From Mycolicibacterium neoaurum VKM Ac-1815D (GTDB taxonomy: Bacteria > Actinomycetota > Actinomycetes > Mycobacteriales > Mycobacteriaceae): DNA of 64,000 nucleotides. The translations under genes and the position numbers were made by a program. The stretch is taken from positions 4,774,001 through 4,838,000 of the forward strand of contig NC_023036.2 of NCBI RefSeq assembly GCF_000317305.3, in the 5' to 3' direction. The notes below the pieces were generated by a model that worked only from the letters and a program-made list of their open reading frames with translations, was not told the origin of the DNA and did no database searches. Positions 39,807 to 48,315 of this stretch are shown piece by piece (position 1 is the stretch's first letter; every line of letters starts with the position of its first letter).

Positions 39807-41591
39807 CTACATGTCCAGCACCACATCCCCGGACGGATACGCGCAGCACGGCAGCAGATTGCCCGCAGCGGGCGGTTCCAGCGGCTCGGGATCGTAGCCG
39901 ACCTCGCCGGCGAGCAGCCCCGTTTCGCAGGTGTGGCAGACCCCGGTGCGACACGACCACCTGGTCGGCACGTCACAGGCCTCGGCGAACTCGAGCAGGC
40001 TGCCGTAGTGCGCGCTCCACGCCACGGTCAACGAGCTGCGGGCGAAGGACACCGCAGGCCCCGAACCGGTTTCGGCAGGCGGGTGCACTCCGGCCGGCAC
40101 CACCACCCCCGCAAGACCCGGATTGACCGCGGCCGCCGCACCGAAGGTCTCGGTATGCAGCCGGCCGGTGCCGATACCGAGGTTCTCCAGCCCGGTCACC
40201 AGATCGTTCATGAATCCGGTTGGGCCGCAACCGTATATGTCACCTTCCAACGGAACACCGAGTCCCCGCAGGGTGTCCACCGATATCCGCCCGGCAAGGT
40301 CGTAATCGAGCCCCAGACGATCCGCCGGACCGGGCCGGCTGTAGAAGGTGCGGCTGTGCGCGTGAGGCAGCCGCCCGATCAATGCCCGGATCTCCTCGGC
40401 GAAGGCATGTTCGGCACCGTCGCGCGACCCGTGAATCCACCAGACTTCGCGTGTGGAACGGTGATCTGCGAGCAGGTGCAGCATCGACAGCAGCGGCGTC
40501 ACCCCGATACCGGCCGACAGCAGCACCACCGGATCCGCACCGTCGTCGAGGGTGAACGCACCGCGCGGCGCGGCCACGTCCACCGCATCGCCCACGCCGA
40601 CCCGGGTGTGCAGATACTCCCCGGCCGCGCCACCGGCAAGGCGTTTGACGGCCACCCGGAACTCCGGTGAGCCCGGCAGATTGGACAGCGAGTAGCTGCG
40701 GATGACCGCCGGCCCGTCTTCCGGGGTGAGGCGCACGGTGACGTACTGCCCGGGTCGCCACCCCGGCAGTGGGCCACCATCGCGATCGACCAACGTCAGC
40801 ACGACGATATCGGCGCCCGCACGTTCCAGCGTGCGCACCGCGAGCCGACGGAACCCGGCCCAGGCCGGTGGCGCGCCCGCGGCGGCGGTCAGGCCCGGAT
40901 TTCCCGACGATCCGGGCTGCTGCTGACCGTCCTGCTCGGCGAGCGCGCGCAGTGACTGTTGCCAACCCGGGCTCAGCGCAGGGATCTTCAACGCCCGCGC
41001 GAGGAGCTCGGGGGAATGGCCGGGAAGGTAGAGCAGCGCATCGATCTCGGCCACCGACACCTGCTCGGGACCGGTGGCGATCTTGGTGATCACCTCCCCG
41101 GGTCGCACCTCGCCCTCTTCGATGACCCGGCAGTAGAAGCCCGGGCGATGATCGGCCACCAGCAGCGCGGCCATGCGTGGCTCACCGAGTCGCAACCCCA
41201 CGCGATAGCAGGTGACCCGTGGCTGGGTGACCTCCAGCACCACCGCTCCGACGCGGAACCTGTCCCCGATGCACACCTCGTCGTCGCCGAGGCCCGAGAC
41301 CGTGAAGTTCTCGCCGAAATGCCCGGGCCGCAGGTCATCTCGACCCAGGACCGCCGACCAGTGCTCATACGACCCGAGTTGGTAGACCAGGACCGCACGT
41401 TGCTCGCCACCGTGCCCACCCAGGTCCCCCTGCCCGTCACCGTCGATGTTGAGCCTGCGCACCATCACCGGCCCGGACACCGGTGTCTTGTACACCGCCG
41501 TTCGCACGACCCGCCCCTGCCACGGCACATCCTGGGGCATACCGATATTGATCGACACCAACCTCGGGTCCCCCGCGGCGTCCGCCATCAT
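39807..41591 (-). CDS. Three-part fusion: MOSC domain, ferredoxin reductase, [2Fe-2S] ferredoxin
   Basis: The product is 594 residues. Residues about 1-215 are a MOSC domain plus 3-alpha extension (YiiM-like: DLGGHGGEQRAVLVYQ, GHFGENFTVSGL, ITQP-like VTQPRVTCYRVGLRLG with the Cys). Residues about 250-480 are a ferredoxin-NADP reductase module (IRSYSLSN for flavin, LLSAGIGVTPLLSML for NAD(P), DIYGCGPTGFM). The last 90 residues are a plant-type [2Fe-2S] ferredoxin with WSCRTGVCHTCETGLL and a final CC pair. It is probably a self-contained electron-transfer enzyme for molybdenum-cofactor-type or N-hydroxylated substrate reduction; the substrate is unknown. ATG 41591 lies 7 bases after the cysteine-hydrolase stop, so they form an operon. 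Confidence 0.85.
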   Translation of the reverse strand: MMADAAGDPRLVSINIGMPQDVPWQGRVVRTAVYKTPVSGPVMVRRLNIDGDGQGDLGGHGGEQRAVLVYQLGSYEHWSAVLGRDDLRPGHFGENFTVSGLGDDEVCIGDRFRVGAVVLEVTQPRVTCYRVGLRLGEPRMAALLVADHRPGFYCRVIEEGEVRPGEVITKIATGPEQVSVAEIDALLYLPGHSPELLARALKIPALSPGWQQSLRALAEQDGQQQPGSSGNPGLTAAAGAPPAWAGFRRLAVRTLERAGADIVVLTLVDRDGGPLPGWRPGQYVTVRLTPEDGPAVIRSYSLSNLPGSPEFRVAVKRLAGGAAGEYLHTRVGVGDAVDVAAPRGAFTLDDGADPVVLLSAGIGVTPLLSMLHLLADHRSTREVWWIHGSRDGAEHAFAEEIRALIGRLPHAHSRTFYSRPGPADRLGLDYDLAGRISVDTLRGLGVPLEGDIYGCGPTGFMNDLVTGLENLGIGTGRLHTETFGAAAAVNPGLAGVVVPAGVHPPAETGSGPAVSFARSSLTVAWSAHYGSLLEFAEACDVPTRWSCRTGVCHTCETGLLAGEVGYDPEPLEPPAAGNLLPCCAYPSGDVVLDM

Positions 41592-41598
41592 GGGCCGC

Positions 41599-42258
41599 TC
41601 AGTCCTGCCTGGCTGCCATCGCGGACACGATCTCGGCGGTGTCCGGGACCGCATGCGCGAGATAGGCGAAATTCACCAGCGCGGCCTGATATCCGTCACC
41701 GCGCACCGGATGGCGGGGACCGGCGGTCGCATCGCGGACGACGGCCACCTCGAAACCCTGCTCCAGCAGATCCCGCAGGTGTGATTCGACGCAGATGTTG
41801 GCGAGCATGCCGCACAGGATCACCCGTTGCACGCGCCGCTTGCGCAACTGCAGAACCAGATCGTTGGTCTGCGGGCCCCACACCTTGTGCGGGCTGACCA
41901 CGGTGGTCGCCTCGTCCTCGATGAACGGTGCCAGTTCGGCCAGCCAGTCCGCGCCCGAGCCGGTCAAGCCATCCAGGTTCAGCACACCGGTGCGGGCAAA
42001 GGTGCCCGTGCTCAACTCGTCGTTCTCCAGCGGTCCGTTGAAGGCCCAGCGGTGATCGTGCGGATAGAAGTAGTGCGGTGAGACGAATACTCCGAAACCG
42101 GTGTCCCTGGCGGTGCCGAGAATCTGTGCAAGGTGTTCCACCACGCCGTTCTCCGTGACGCTCGCACCCAGCACGGCCCAGTTCTTTCCGGTCGGGCTCA
42201 GGACATCGTTCTGCGGGTCGATGACGACCACGGCGGTGTCGTCGGGGCGATAGAGCAC
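41599..42258 (-). CDS. Isochorismatase-like cysteine hydrolase
   Basis: The product is 219 residues. The catalytic triad of the family is visible: Asp in VVVIDPQND, Lys in VVSPHKVWG, and Cys in VILCGMLANICVESHLRDLLEQGFEVAVVRDAT. Such enzymes hydrolyse amides or vinyl ethers (nicotinamidase, N-carbamoyl hydrolases, isochorismatase). GTG 42258 is chosen because AGGAG lies 6 bases upstream and the first fold strand follows at once; the upstream open frame has atypical Arg/Ser-rich coding. It is operon leader to the MOSC fusion. It shows no link to salicylate or catechol siderophore genes. Confidence 0.85.
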   Translation of the reverse strand: MLYRPDDTAVVVIDPQNDVLSPTGKNWAVLGASVTENGVVEHLAQILGTARDTGFGVFVSPHYFYPHDHRWAFNGPLENDELSTGTFARTGVLNLDGLTGSGADWLAELAPFIEDEATTVVSPHKVWGPQTNDLVLQLRKRRVQRVILCGMLANICVESHLRDLLEQGFEVAVVRDATAGPRHPVRGDGYQAALVNFAYLAHAVPDTAEIVSAMAARQD

Positions 42259-42522
42259 CGGTAACTCCTGGGATGTGGATCTGGACGGATCGACCGGTCG
42301 AACGCTACGCCCAATTGCGCGGCTGCTCGGACAATTCACACCTCTGCCGGCCCTCGACCTCGCGCCGCGCCCGATGCGCGGGTGTTCGGCCAATCCGCGA
42401 CGAACAAGATCAGCCAGGCGCTGCTGCGTGGTGACTTATGGGTAGGGTCGTCATTGTTGTCAGTTATTAGGAGATCCGGTGCGACCGGGGCCAGCGCCCC
42501 AGGTGGGGGATGTTGATCTTTC

Positions 42523-43737
42523 ATGCCCGCACCACAGCGTCCGCTGGCTTCACCCGGGCTCAATGTTGCCTCACCCATAGGGCGAGCGCCGTTGTCCCTG
42601 CTCCTGGTCGAGGATGATCGCGGCGACGCGTTGCTCGTCGAGGAACTCATCGAGGAGGCCGGCGCAGGTTTCCAGTTCAATTGGTCGCAGTCGGTCGCCG
42701 AAGCCGAACGCGCCGTCGCCGACCGTCGACCCGACTGCATTCTTCTCGACCTGAACCTGCCCGACTCCAACGGCATGGATGCCGTGCACCGGATCGGCAG
42801 ACTGGACTCGTCCATCCCCATCATCGTGCTCACCGGGCACTCCGATGAGCACTTCGGCGTGAACGCGATGACCTCGGGCGCACAGGATTACCTGGTCAAA
42901 GACCGCGTCGACCCGGAAATGCTGCGCCGCGCGGTGCTCTACGCCATCGAGCGCAAGCGGGCCGACATCGCGACCGTCGACCTGCATGCCAGCCAGATGC
43001 GTGCCATGGAGAACGCCCGGCTGGAGCGTGGGCTGCTGCCTTCACCGGTCCTGCTCGACTCCCCCGGGGTCAACATCGTCACCCGATCACGCCCCAGCCG
43101 CCAGGACGCCCTGGTGGGCGGTGATTTCTTCGACGTCGTACAGACCCCGAACAGAACCGTGCACATCATGATCGGCGATGTCGCCGGTCACGGCCCCGAC
43201 GAGGCCGCCCTCGGGGTGGCGCTGCGCATCGGCTGGCGGGCCCTCACATTCGCCGGATTGCGCGGAAACGAAAGAATGCGCGAATTGGACCGCATCCTGG
43301 TCAGCGAGCGCCCTCACAAGGGCATCTTCGCCACGTTGTCGAGCGTCGCGCTCGAACCGGACACCGGGGCATTCACCATCCTGCGCGCCGGTCACCCCGG
43401 GATGCTGCTGCAGGGCGGGGGCACCGTGGACTGGATCGAGCCCGTCGCAGGTAAGGCACTCGGGCTGGGCGCCACCGAATGGCCGGTCAACGAGTACCAG
43501 CTGGCCGAGCATCACGGGCTGCTGCTGCTCACCGACGGACTCTTCGAAGGGCATTCCGGCCCCGGCGAGGAGCGGCTCGGCGAACACGGGCTGCTCGCCA
43601 TCGCCCGCTCGCTGGCCACGCTGCCCGATGCCCAGTTCGTCGAGGCACTCATCGAACATGCCGAGGCGCGCGCGCAGCAACACGGCGGCCTCACCGACGA
43701 CATCGCCGTCATCCGAGTGGAGCGGTCGCGGACATGA
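42523..43737 (+). CDS. Response regulator with PP2C-type (RsbU/SpoIIE-like) phosphatase output
   Basis: The product is 404 residues. The receiver domain (about 24-145) has the acidic pair VEDDRGD, the phospho-acceptor Asp in CILLDLNLPDSNGMD, and the Thr/Lys switch residues in VLTGHSD and YLVKD. A short helical linker precedes a PPM/SpoIIE phosphatase (about 185-404) with the metal ligands in GGDFFDVV, IGDVAGHGPDEA, LLTDGLFEGH and GGLTDDIAVIRV. It should dephosphorylate a Ser/Thr-phosphorylated STAS protein when activated. The kinase starts within its stop codon (ATGA) and a STAS protein is encoded 2.5 kb away. Confidence 0.9.
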   Translation: MPAPQRPLASPGLNVASPIGRAPLSLLLVEDDRGDALLVEELIEEAGAGFQFNWSQSVAEAERAVADRRPDCILLDLNLPDSNGMDAVHRIGRLDSSIPIIVLTGHSDEHFGVNAMTSGAQDYLVKDRVDPEMLRRAVLYAIERKRADIATVDLHASQMRAMENARLERGLLPSPVLLDSPGVNIVTRSRPSRQDALVGGDFFDVVQTPNRTVHIMIGDVAGHGPDEAALGVALRIGWRALTFAGLRGNERMRELDRILVSERPHKGIFATLSSVALEPDTGAFTILRAGHPGMLLQGGGTVDWIEPVAGKALGLGATEWPVNEYQLAEHHGLLLLTDGLFEGHSGPGEERLGEHGLLAIARSLATLPDAQFVEALIEHAEARAQQHGGLTDDIAVIRVERSRT

Positions 43738-45317
43738 AACTGACGGTGCAGGGTTGGCAGAACCTGGTGCTCGCGGTCATCGGCACCGCGGTGCTGGCGT
43801 GCGCGGTGGCCACGACGATCCTGGTGAGCCAGGCCGACAAGGTGTCCAACCGGCTGCGCGACGGTGTCCAGCCGGCCCGCGTCGCGGCCTACCAGCTGCA
43901 GGCCGCACTGCGTGACCAGGAGACCGCCGTCCGGGGCTACCTGATCACCGCCGATCGCCGCTTCCTTGACCCGTACAACGACGGCCGCGCCGCCGAGGCC
44001 ACCGCCGTCGAGGAGATCCGCGACACCATCGCCGAGTATCCGGACCTGCTCGACGACCTCGACAACATCGAGGCCGCGGCCCAGAACTGGCGCGTCGAGT
44101 ACGCCGATCCCCTGTTGGCCAGCGCCGCGCCGACCCGGGCCACCGAGGAAGCCGGGATCGAAGAGGGCAAGGCCCTCTTCGATCGACTGCGCGCGCTGTT
44201 CACCATCCAGAACGACCATCTGAGCGAGGCCAGGAACGCCGGACTGGCCCACCTCGAACAGATCCGGCAGTGGCGCGACGCCACCCTGGTGGCCATGATC
44301 CTGGCGTTCGTCACCACCGCGGTGCTGCTGGCGGTGGTCATGCGCGCGGCGGTGAACCGACCGTTGTCGCAACTGGCCGCGTCGTGCCGGCGGATCACCG
44401 AGGGCAATTTCGGTGAACGCATCATCCCGAGCGGGCCCAGGGATATCCGCGCGATGGCCACCGATGTCGAGAACATGCGCCAGCGCATCGTCGACGAGCT
44501 GGAGATCTCCCGTGCCGCGCGCAGCGCGCTTGACGAACAGGCCGGCGAGTTGCGGCGCTCCAATGCCGAACTGGAGCAGTTTGCCTACGTCGCGTCCCAC
44601 GACCTTCAGGAACCGCTGCGCAAGGTGGCCTCGTTCTGCCAGCTGCTGGAGAAGCGCTACGGCGACAAACTCGACGAACGTGGAACGGAATACATCGCTT
44701 TCGCCGTCGACGGTGCGAAACGGATGCAGATCCTGATCAACGATCTGCTGACCTTCTCCCGGGTCGGTCGGCTCAACGCCACCATCACCGAGGTCGCGCT
44801 GGACGCCACCGTCGACGCCGCGATGCACAATCTCAGCAGCACCATCGAGGAGTCCGGCGCCGAGATCGTCCGCCCGAACGAACCGCTGCCCACGATCGAC
44901 GGCGACCCCACGCTCCTGACCATGGTGTGGCAGAACCTCATCGGCAACGCCGTGAAATTCCATCGCGACGGGGTCACGCCCAGGGTGCTGATCGAGTGCC
45001 ACGACGGTACCGGCGAGAACGCCGAGAGTTGGGTTTTCACCTTGTCGGACAACGGTATCGGGATCAGCGCCGAGTTCGTCGAGAAGGTATTCGTCATCTT
45101 CCAGCGACTGCACGGCCGCGACGCGTATGCGGGCACCGGCATCGGTTTGGCGTTGTGCAAGAAGATCATCGAGCATCACGGCGGCACCATTCACATCGAC
45201 ACCGCCTACACCGACGGCACCCGATTCGTCTTCACCCTGCCCAAGACTCCGGTCACCGAACCCGATCTGGCGCCCGGTAGGGCGCCGGATGCCCAGCTGG
45301 AAGGAACCAACCGATGA
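43734..45317 (+). CDS. Membrane sensor histidine kinase with CHASE3-like sensor
   Basis: The product is 527 residues. Membrane helix 1 (about 10-32) is followed by an extracytoplasmic helical CHASE3-like domain (about 35-180, with LRDQETAVRGYLITADRRFLDPY), membrane helix 2 (about 185-207), HAMP (about 208-260), a short coiled coil, HisKA with phospho-acceptor His289 (YVASHDLQEPLRKV), and HATPase with WQNLIGNAVKFH, LSDNGIGIS and GTGIGLALCKKIIEHHGG. The DLQEPLR His-box resembles phytochrome-like kinases that signal to small single-domain regulators. It overlaps both neighbours by four bases. Confidence 0.92.
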   Translation: MKLTVQGWQNLVLAVIGTAVLACAVATTILVSQADKVSNRLRDGVQPARVAAYQLQAALRDQETAVRGYLITADRRFLDPYNDGRAAEATAVEEIRDTIAEYPDLLDDLDNIEAAAQNWRVEYADPLLASAAPTRATEEAGIEEGKALFDRLRALFTIQNDHLSEARNAGLAHLEQIRQWRDATLVAMILAFVTTAVLLAVVMRAAVNRPLSQLAASCRRITEGNFGERIIPSGPRDIRAMATDVENMRQRIVDELEISRAARSALDEQAGELRRSNAELEQFAYVASHDLQEPLRKVASFCQLLEKRYGDKLDERGTEYIAFAVDGAKRMQILINDLLTFSRVGRLNATITEVALDATVDAAMHNLSSTIEESGAEIVRPNEPLPTIDGDPTLLTMVWQNLIGNAVKFHRDGVTPRVLIECHDGTGENAESWVFTLSDNGIGISAEFVEKVFVIFQRLHGRDAYAGTGIGLALCKKIIEHHGGTIHIDTAYTDGTRFVFTLPKTPVTEPDLAPGRAPDAQLEGTNR

Positions 45318-45757
45318 AGCTACCCGAGGGCCGCGCGATCGACATCCTGCTTGTGGAGGACGACCCGGGTGATGAGCTGATCACACGGGAAGCGTTCGAG
45401 CACAACAAGATCAAGAACAATCTTCATGTCGCCCACGACGGCCAGGAGGGGTTGGACTTCCTCTACCGGCGCGGCGAGTACGCCGATGCGCCCCGACCGG
45501 ATCTGATCCTGCTCGACCTCAACCTGCCCAAGTACGACGGTCGGCAACTACTGGAGCAGATCAAGAACGACGAGAACCTCTGCCACATCCCGATCGTGGT
45601 GCTCACGACATCCTCTGCCGAGGAGGACATCCTGCGCAGCTACAAGCTGCACGCCAACGCCTATGTCACCAAACCGGTCGACTTGGACCAATTCATGAGC
45701 GCCGTGCGGCAGATCGACGAATTCTTCGTCCAGGTGGTGCGGCTACCGCAGTCGTGA
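45314..45757 (+). CDS. Single-domain response regulator (Rcp1-like)
   Basis: The product is 147 residues and consists only of a receiver domain. It has the acidic pair in LLVEDDPGDELITREAF, phospho-acceptor Asp68 in LILLDLNLPKYDG, VLTTSSAEEDILRSY and the Lys in AYVTKPVDLDQF. The insertion and sequence style match the Rcp1 family paired with phytochrome-like kinases. Without an output domain it must act by binding a partner. The start overlaps the kinase stop by four bases. The 3' end overlaps the convergent anti-sigma gene by 15 bases. Confidence 0.92.
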   Translation: MKLPEGRAIDILLVEDDPGDELITREAFEHNKIKNNLHVAHDGQEGLDFLYRRGEYADAPRPDLILLDLNLPKYDGRQLLEQIKNDENLCHIPIVVLTTSSAEEDILRSYKLHANAYVTKPVDLDQFMSAVRQIDEFFVQVVRLPQS

Positions 45758-46189
45758 CCTGTGACTGGGCGTGATGTGATCCCACTCCAACCGGACGCTG
45801 GTGCCGGTCGGCGTGGTGTCGATATCGGCGCGGTCAGTGAGCGCGTGGATCAGCGGTAGCCCGCGCCCGCGCGCCGAATCGACCATGCTCTCGTCCTTGG
45901 TCCGCCACACACCTTCGTCGGTGATCGTGACCTGCAAACTGCCGTCACCGGGATGGAATGCGGCGTGCATGTGCATCAGACCGGGCTCCGGCGCGCCGAC
46001 ATAGGCGAATTCGGCGGCATTGGCCAACGCTTCATAGACAGCGAGCAGCACATCGCTCGACTTCTCCGGATCCAGCTGAAAATGATCCCGCAGCCACGCC
46101 GCGAACTCCTCCCGCACCTGGGCGGCGAGTTGTGGATCGGCGAGGACGCCGACCTTGGCGAAGCTAGCGGAGGCGCCTTGCTCTGTCAT
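45743..46189 (-). CDS. RsbW-like anti-sigma factor/serine kinase (HATPase)
   Basis: The product is 148 residues. It has the GHKL ATPase boxes in order: VLLAVYEALANAAEFAY (N box), VTITDEGVWRT (G1), and DSARGRGLPLIHALTDRADI (G2), then TGTSVRLEW. Similar small proteins phosphorylate STAS anti-anti-sigma factors and hold a sigma factor. With the STAS gene 33 bases upstream it forms a partner-switch pair; the PP2C response regulator nearby could be the opposing phosphatase. No sigma gene of the SigF/SigB type is adjacent. Confidence 0.85.
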   Translation of the reverse strand: MTEQGASASFAKVGVLADPQLAAQVREEFAAWLRDHFQLDPEKSSDVLLAVYEALANAAEFAYVGAPEPGLMHMHAAFHPGDGSLQVTITDEGVWRTKDESMVDSARGRGLPLIHALTDRADIDTTPTGTSVRLEWDHITPSHRSRLR

Positions 46190-46222
46190 GTCGGACTGCT
46201 GGCTACCCGTTCGCCGATTTTT

Positions 46223-46603
46223 CTAACTCTGCAACGCTGCCAACGCTTCATCCAGCGTGGCGTAGAGGTCGACGATATCGGCGATGCCCACCAATCTCAG
46301 CGGTCGGCTGGTCGCAGGCCCGTCGGCCACCACGCTCAGTTTCACCCGAGGCGAGAGGTCACCATGGGCGGCGACCAGGACTCCCATCCCGGCCGACGCC
46401 AGAAACTCCACGGCGGTGAAATCGACGACGACCGCCGACGGCGAACTCTGCGCCGCCGCCGCGATGGCCGCTTCCAGCTTCGGAGCCGTCAACATGTCGA
46501 CCGTTCCGCTCACAGCAACCACGCTGATATCGCCGACACGACGTTCCTCGACCTCGCCGACAGCCGCTGCACGGCTGGGAGTGGGGTCTTGCTGGCTACT
46601 CAT
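46223..46603 (-). CDS. STAS-domain anti-anti-sigma factor
   Basis: The product is 126 residues. The STAS fold covers about 20-120, with ISVVAVSGTVDMLTAPKLEAAI, AVVVDFTAVEFLASAGMGVLVAAH and LVGIADIVDLYATLDEAL. The Ser of FLASAGMG is at the position normally phosphorylated by an RsbW-type kinase. ATG 46603 follows GGAGG with 5 bases spacing. It is first in a two-gene unit with the RsbW-like gene, divergent from the peptide importer operon. Confidence 0.9.
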   Translation of the reverse strand: MSSQQDPTPSRAAAVGEVEERRVGDISVVAVSGTVDMLTAPKLEAAIAAAAQSSPSAVVVDFTAVEFLASAGMGVLVAAHGDLSPRVKLSVVADGPATSRPLRLVGIADIVDLYATLDEALAALQS

Positions 46604-46800
46604 CGATACCTCCGAACATCTTTACCCACCCGAAGGTGGCAACGGCCAGAGTCTATCCGCACAACACGGGCACACGACGAACCCGGTATCCGCGGTCAGC
46701 TGCTGGTACCGGCCAGCGCGCGCAGCCGCCGCGGCCGTCGTCGTCGTTCACACAGGTCAGCGCCGGTGTAGTCCGGCGCAGGTTGGGGTACAGATTCCTC

Positions 46801-48315
46801 ATGCGGACCCCGGCTGCCCTCCTCGCGGCCGTGCTGCTCGTGGCCTGCACGGCCTGTTCGCCGGGCCGCGGAGTGGACCTGGGGCAGGGCTCGGGAAACC
46901 TGATCGCCGCCATCGCCGGCGAGCCCGACCAGCTCGATCCTCACAAGACCAGCGCCTACTTCTCGTTCGAGGTGCTGGAGAACGTATTCGACACGCTGGT
47001 CGAACCCGATGCCGACCTCAACATGGCACCGGCGTTGGCCGAGTCGTGGGACACCGCGCCCGACCAGCTCAGCTGGACGTTTCACCTGCGTCCCGGAGTC
47101 ACCTTCCACGACGGCAGCCCGCTGACCGCCGATGATGTCGTGTACTCCTACCGGCGCATCATCGATGAGAAGCTATCCACCGTCGACAAGTTCAGTGCCG
47201 TCACCGCCGTCTACGCGATCGACCCCGGTACCGTCCGGATCAGCCTCTCCCGACCCACCCCGAACCTGCTGACCAACCTCGGCGGATTCAAGGGAATGGC
47301 GATCGTCTCGCGCCGCAACGTCGAGGACGGCTCGATCGCGACCCACCCGATAGGCACCGGCCCGTTTGCCTTCGCCGGGCGCCAGAGCGGTGACTCGATA
47401 ACCCTGACGGCCAATCCGGACTTCTGGGGCGGGGCCCCGAAACTGCCCGGTGTCACCTTCCGGTTCATCAGCGAGACCTCGACGGCGCTGGCGGCGCTGC
47501 AGGCCGGCGAGGTCGACTGGACCGACGCGGTGCCCCCGCAACGGGTGCCTCAGCTGGAAGGTGACGATTCCCTGCGACTGGCCCGCACCCCCAGTAATGA
47601 CTACTGGTACTTCGCCCTCAACGCCGCCCGACCGCCGTGGAACGATGTCCGGGTTCGCCAAGCCGTCGCCTACGCCGTGGACCGGCCCTCGATAGTGCAG
47701 GCCACCAGTTACGGCACCGCCGAGGCGAACCAGCTGGCGATCCCGCAGGGCAACCCGTGGTTCACCCCCTATGACCGGTACAGCCGCGATATCGACCGGG
47801 CCAAGGCATTGCTTGCCGAGGCCGGGGCCGCCCCGCAGCGCATGGACATGTTGGTCACCAGCGAGTATCCGCAGACAGTCACCGCGGCACAGGTGGTCGC
47901 CGACAATCTCGAACCGCTCGGCATCACGGTCGACATCCGTACCGTGGACTTCGCGACCTGGCTCGACGAGCAGAACAACGGCAACTTCGACATGCTGATG
48001 ATGGGTTGGCTGGGCAATATCGACCCCGACGACTTCTACTACGCCCAGCACCACACCGACGGCGCCAACAACGCCCAGAAGTTCTCCGATCCGCGCGTCG
48101 ACGCCGCACTGGATGCCGGTCGCTCCGAGGTTGATCCGCAGGCACGCAAACGCGATTACGCCACCGCGGCCACCCTGATCGCCGATGGGGTGAGCTACAT
48201 CTTCCTGTACAACCCCGCCGTACTGCAGGCGTGGACACCGAACCTGCACGGGTATGAGGCGCGCCGGGACAAGGCAATCCGGTTCCGGGACGCGGCACTG
48301 GGCGGTGAGCCGTGA
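46801..48315 (+). CDS. Peptide/opine-type ABC importer substrate-binding lipoprotein (family 5)
   Basis: The product is 504 residues. The signal peptide MRTPAALLAAVLLVAC ends with lipobox LVAC (Cys16-17 region). The mature protein has family SBP_bac_5 motifs: GEPDQLDPHKTSAYFSFEVLENVFDTLV, LAESWDTAPDQLSWTFHLRPGVTFHDGSPLTADDVVYSY and IGTGPFAF. It should bind oligopeptides or similar cationic solutes outside the membrane. ATG 46801 is the start because it begins the signal peptide. It is the first gene of a four-gene operon with overlapping stops and starts. Confidence 0.92.
   Translation: MRTPAALLAAVLLVACTACSPGRGVDLGQGSGNLIAAIAGEPDQLDPHKTSAYFSFEVLENVFDTLVEPDADLNMAPALAESWDTAPDQLSWTFHLRPGVTFHDGSPLTADDVVYSYRRIIDEKLSTVDKFSAVTAVYAIDPGTVRISLSRPTPNLLTNLGGFKGMAIVSRRNVEDGSIATHPIGTGPFAFAGRQSGDSITLTANPDFWGGAPKLPGVTFRFISETSTALAALQAGEVDWTDAVPPQRVPQLEGDDSLRLARTPSNDYWYFALNAARPPWNDVRVRQAVAYAVDRPSIVQATSYGTAEANQLAIPQGNPWFTPYDRYSRDIDRAKALLAEAGAAPQRMDMLVTSEYPQTVTAAQVVADNLEPLGITVDIRTVDFATWLDEQNNGNFDMLMMGWLGNIDPDDFYYAQHHTDGANNAQKFSDPRVDAALDAGRSEVDPQARKRDYATAATLIADGVSYIFLYNPAVLQAWTPNLHGYEARRDKAIRFRDAALGGEP

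Noticed and set aside
41599..42258. Siderophore isochorismatase (EntB/DhbB-like)
   Set aside because: It lacks a carrier domain, no 2,3-dihydroxybenzoate or salicylate genes are present, and its operon partner is a MOSC-reductase fusion 5 kb beyond the siderophore locus.
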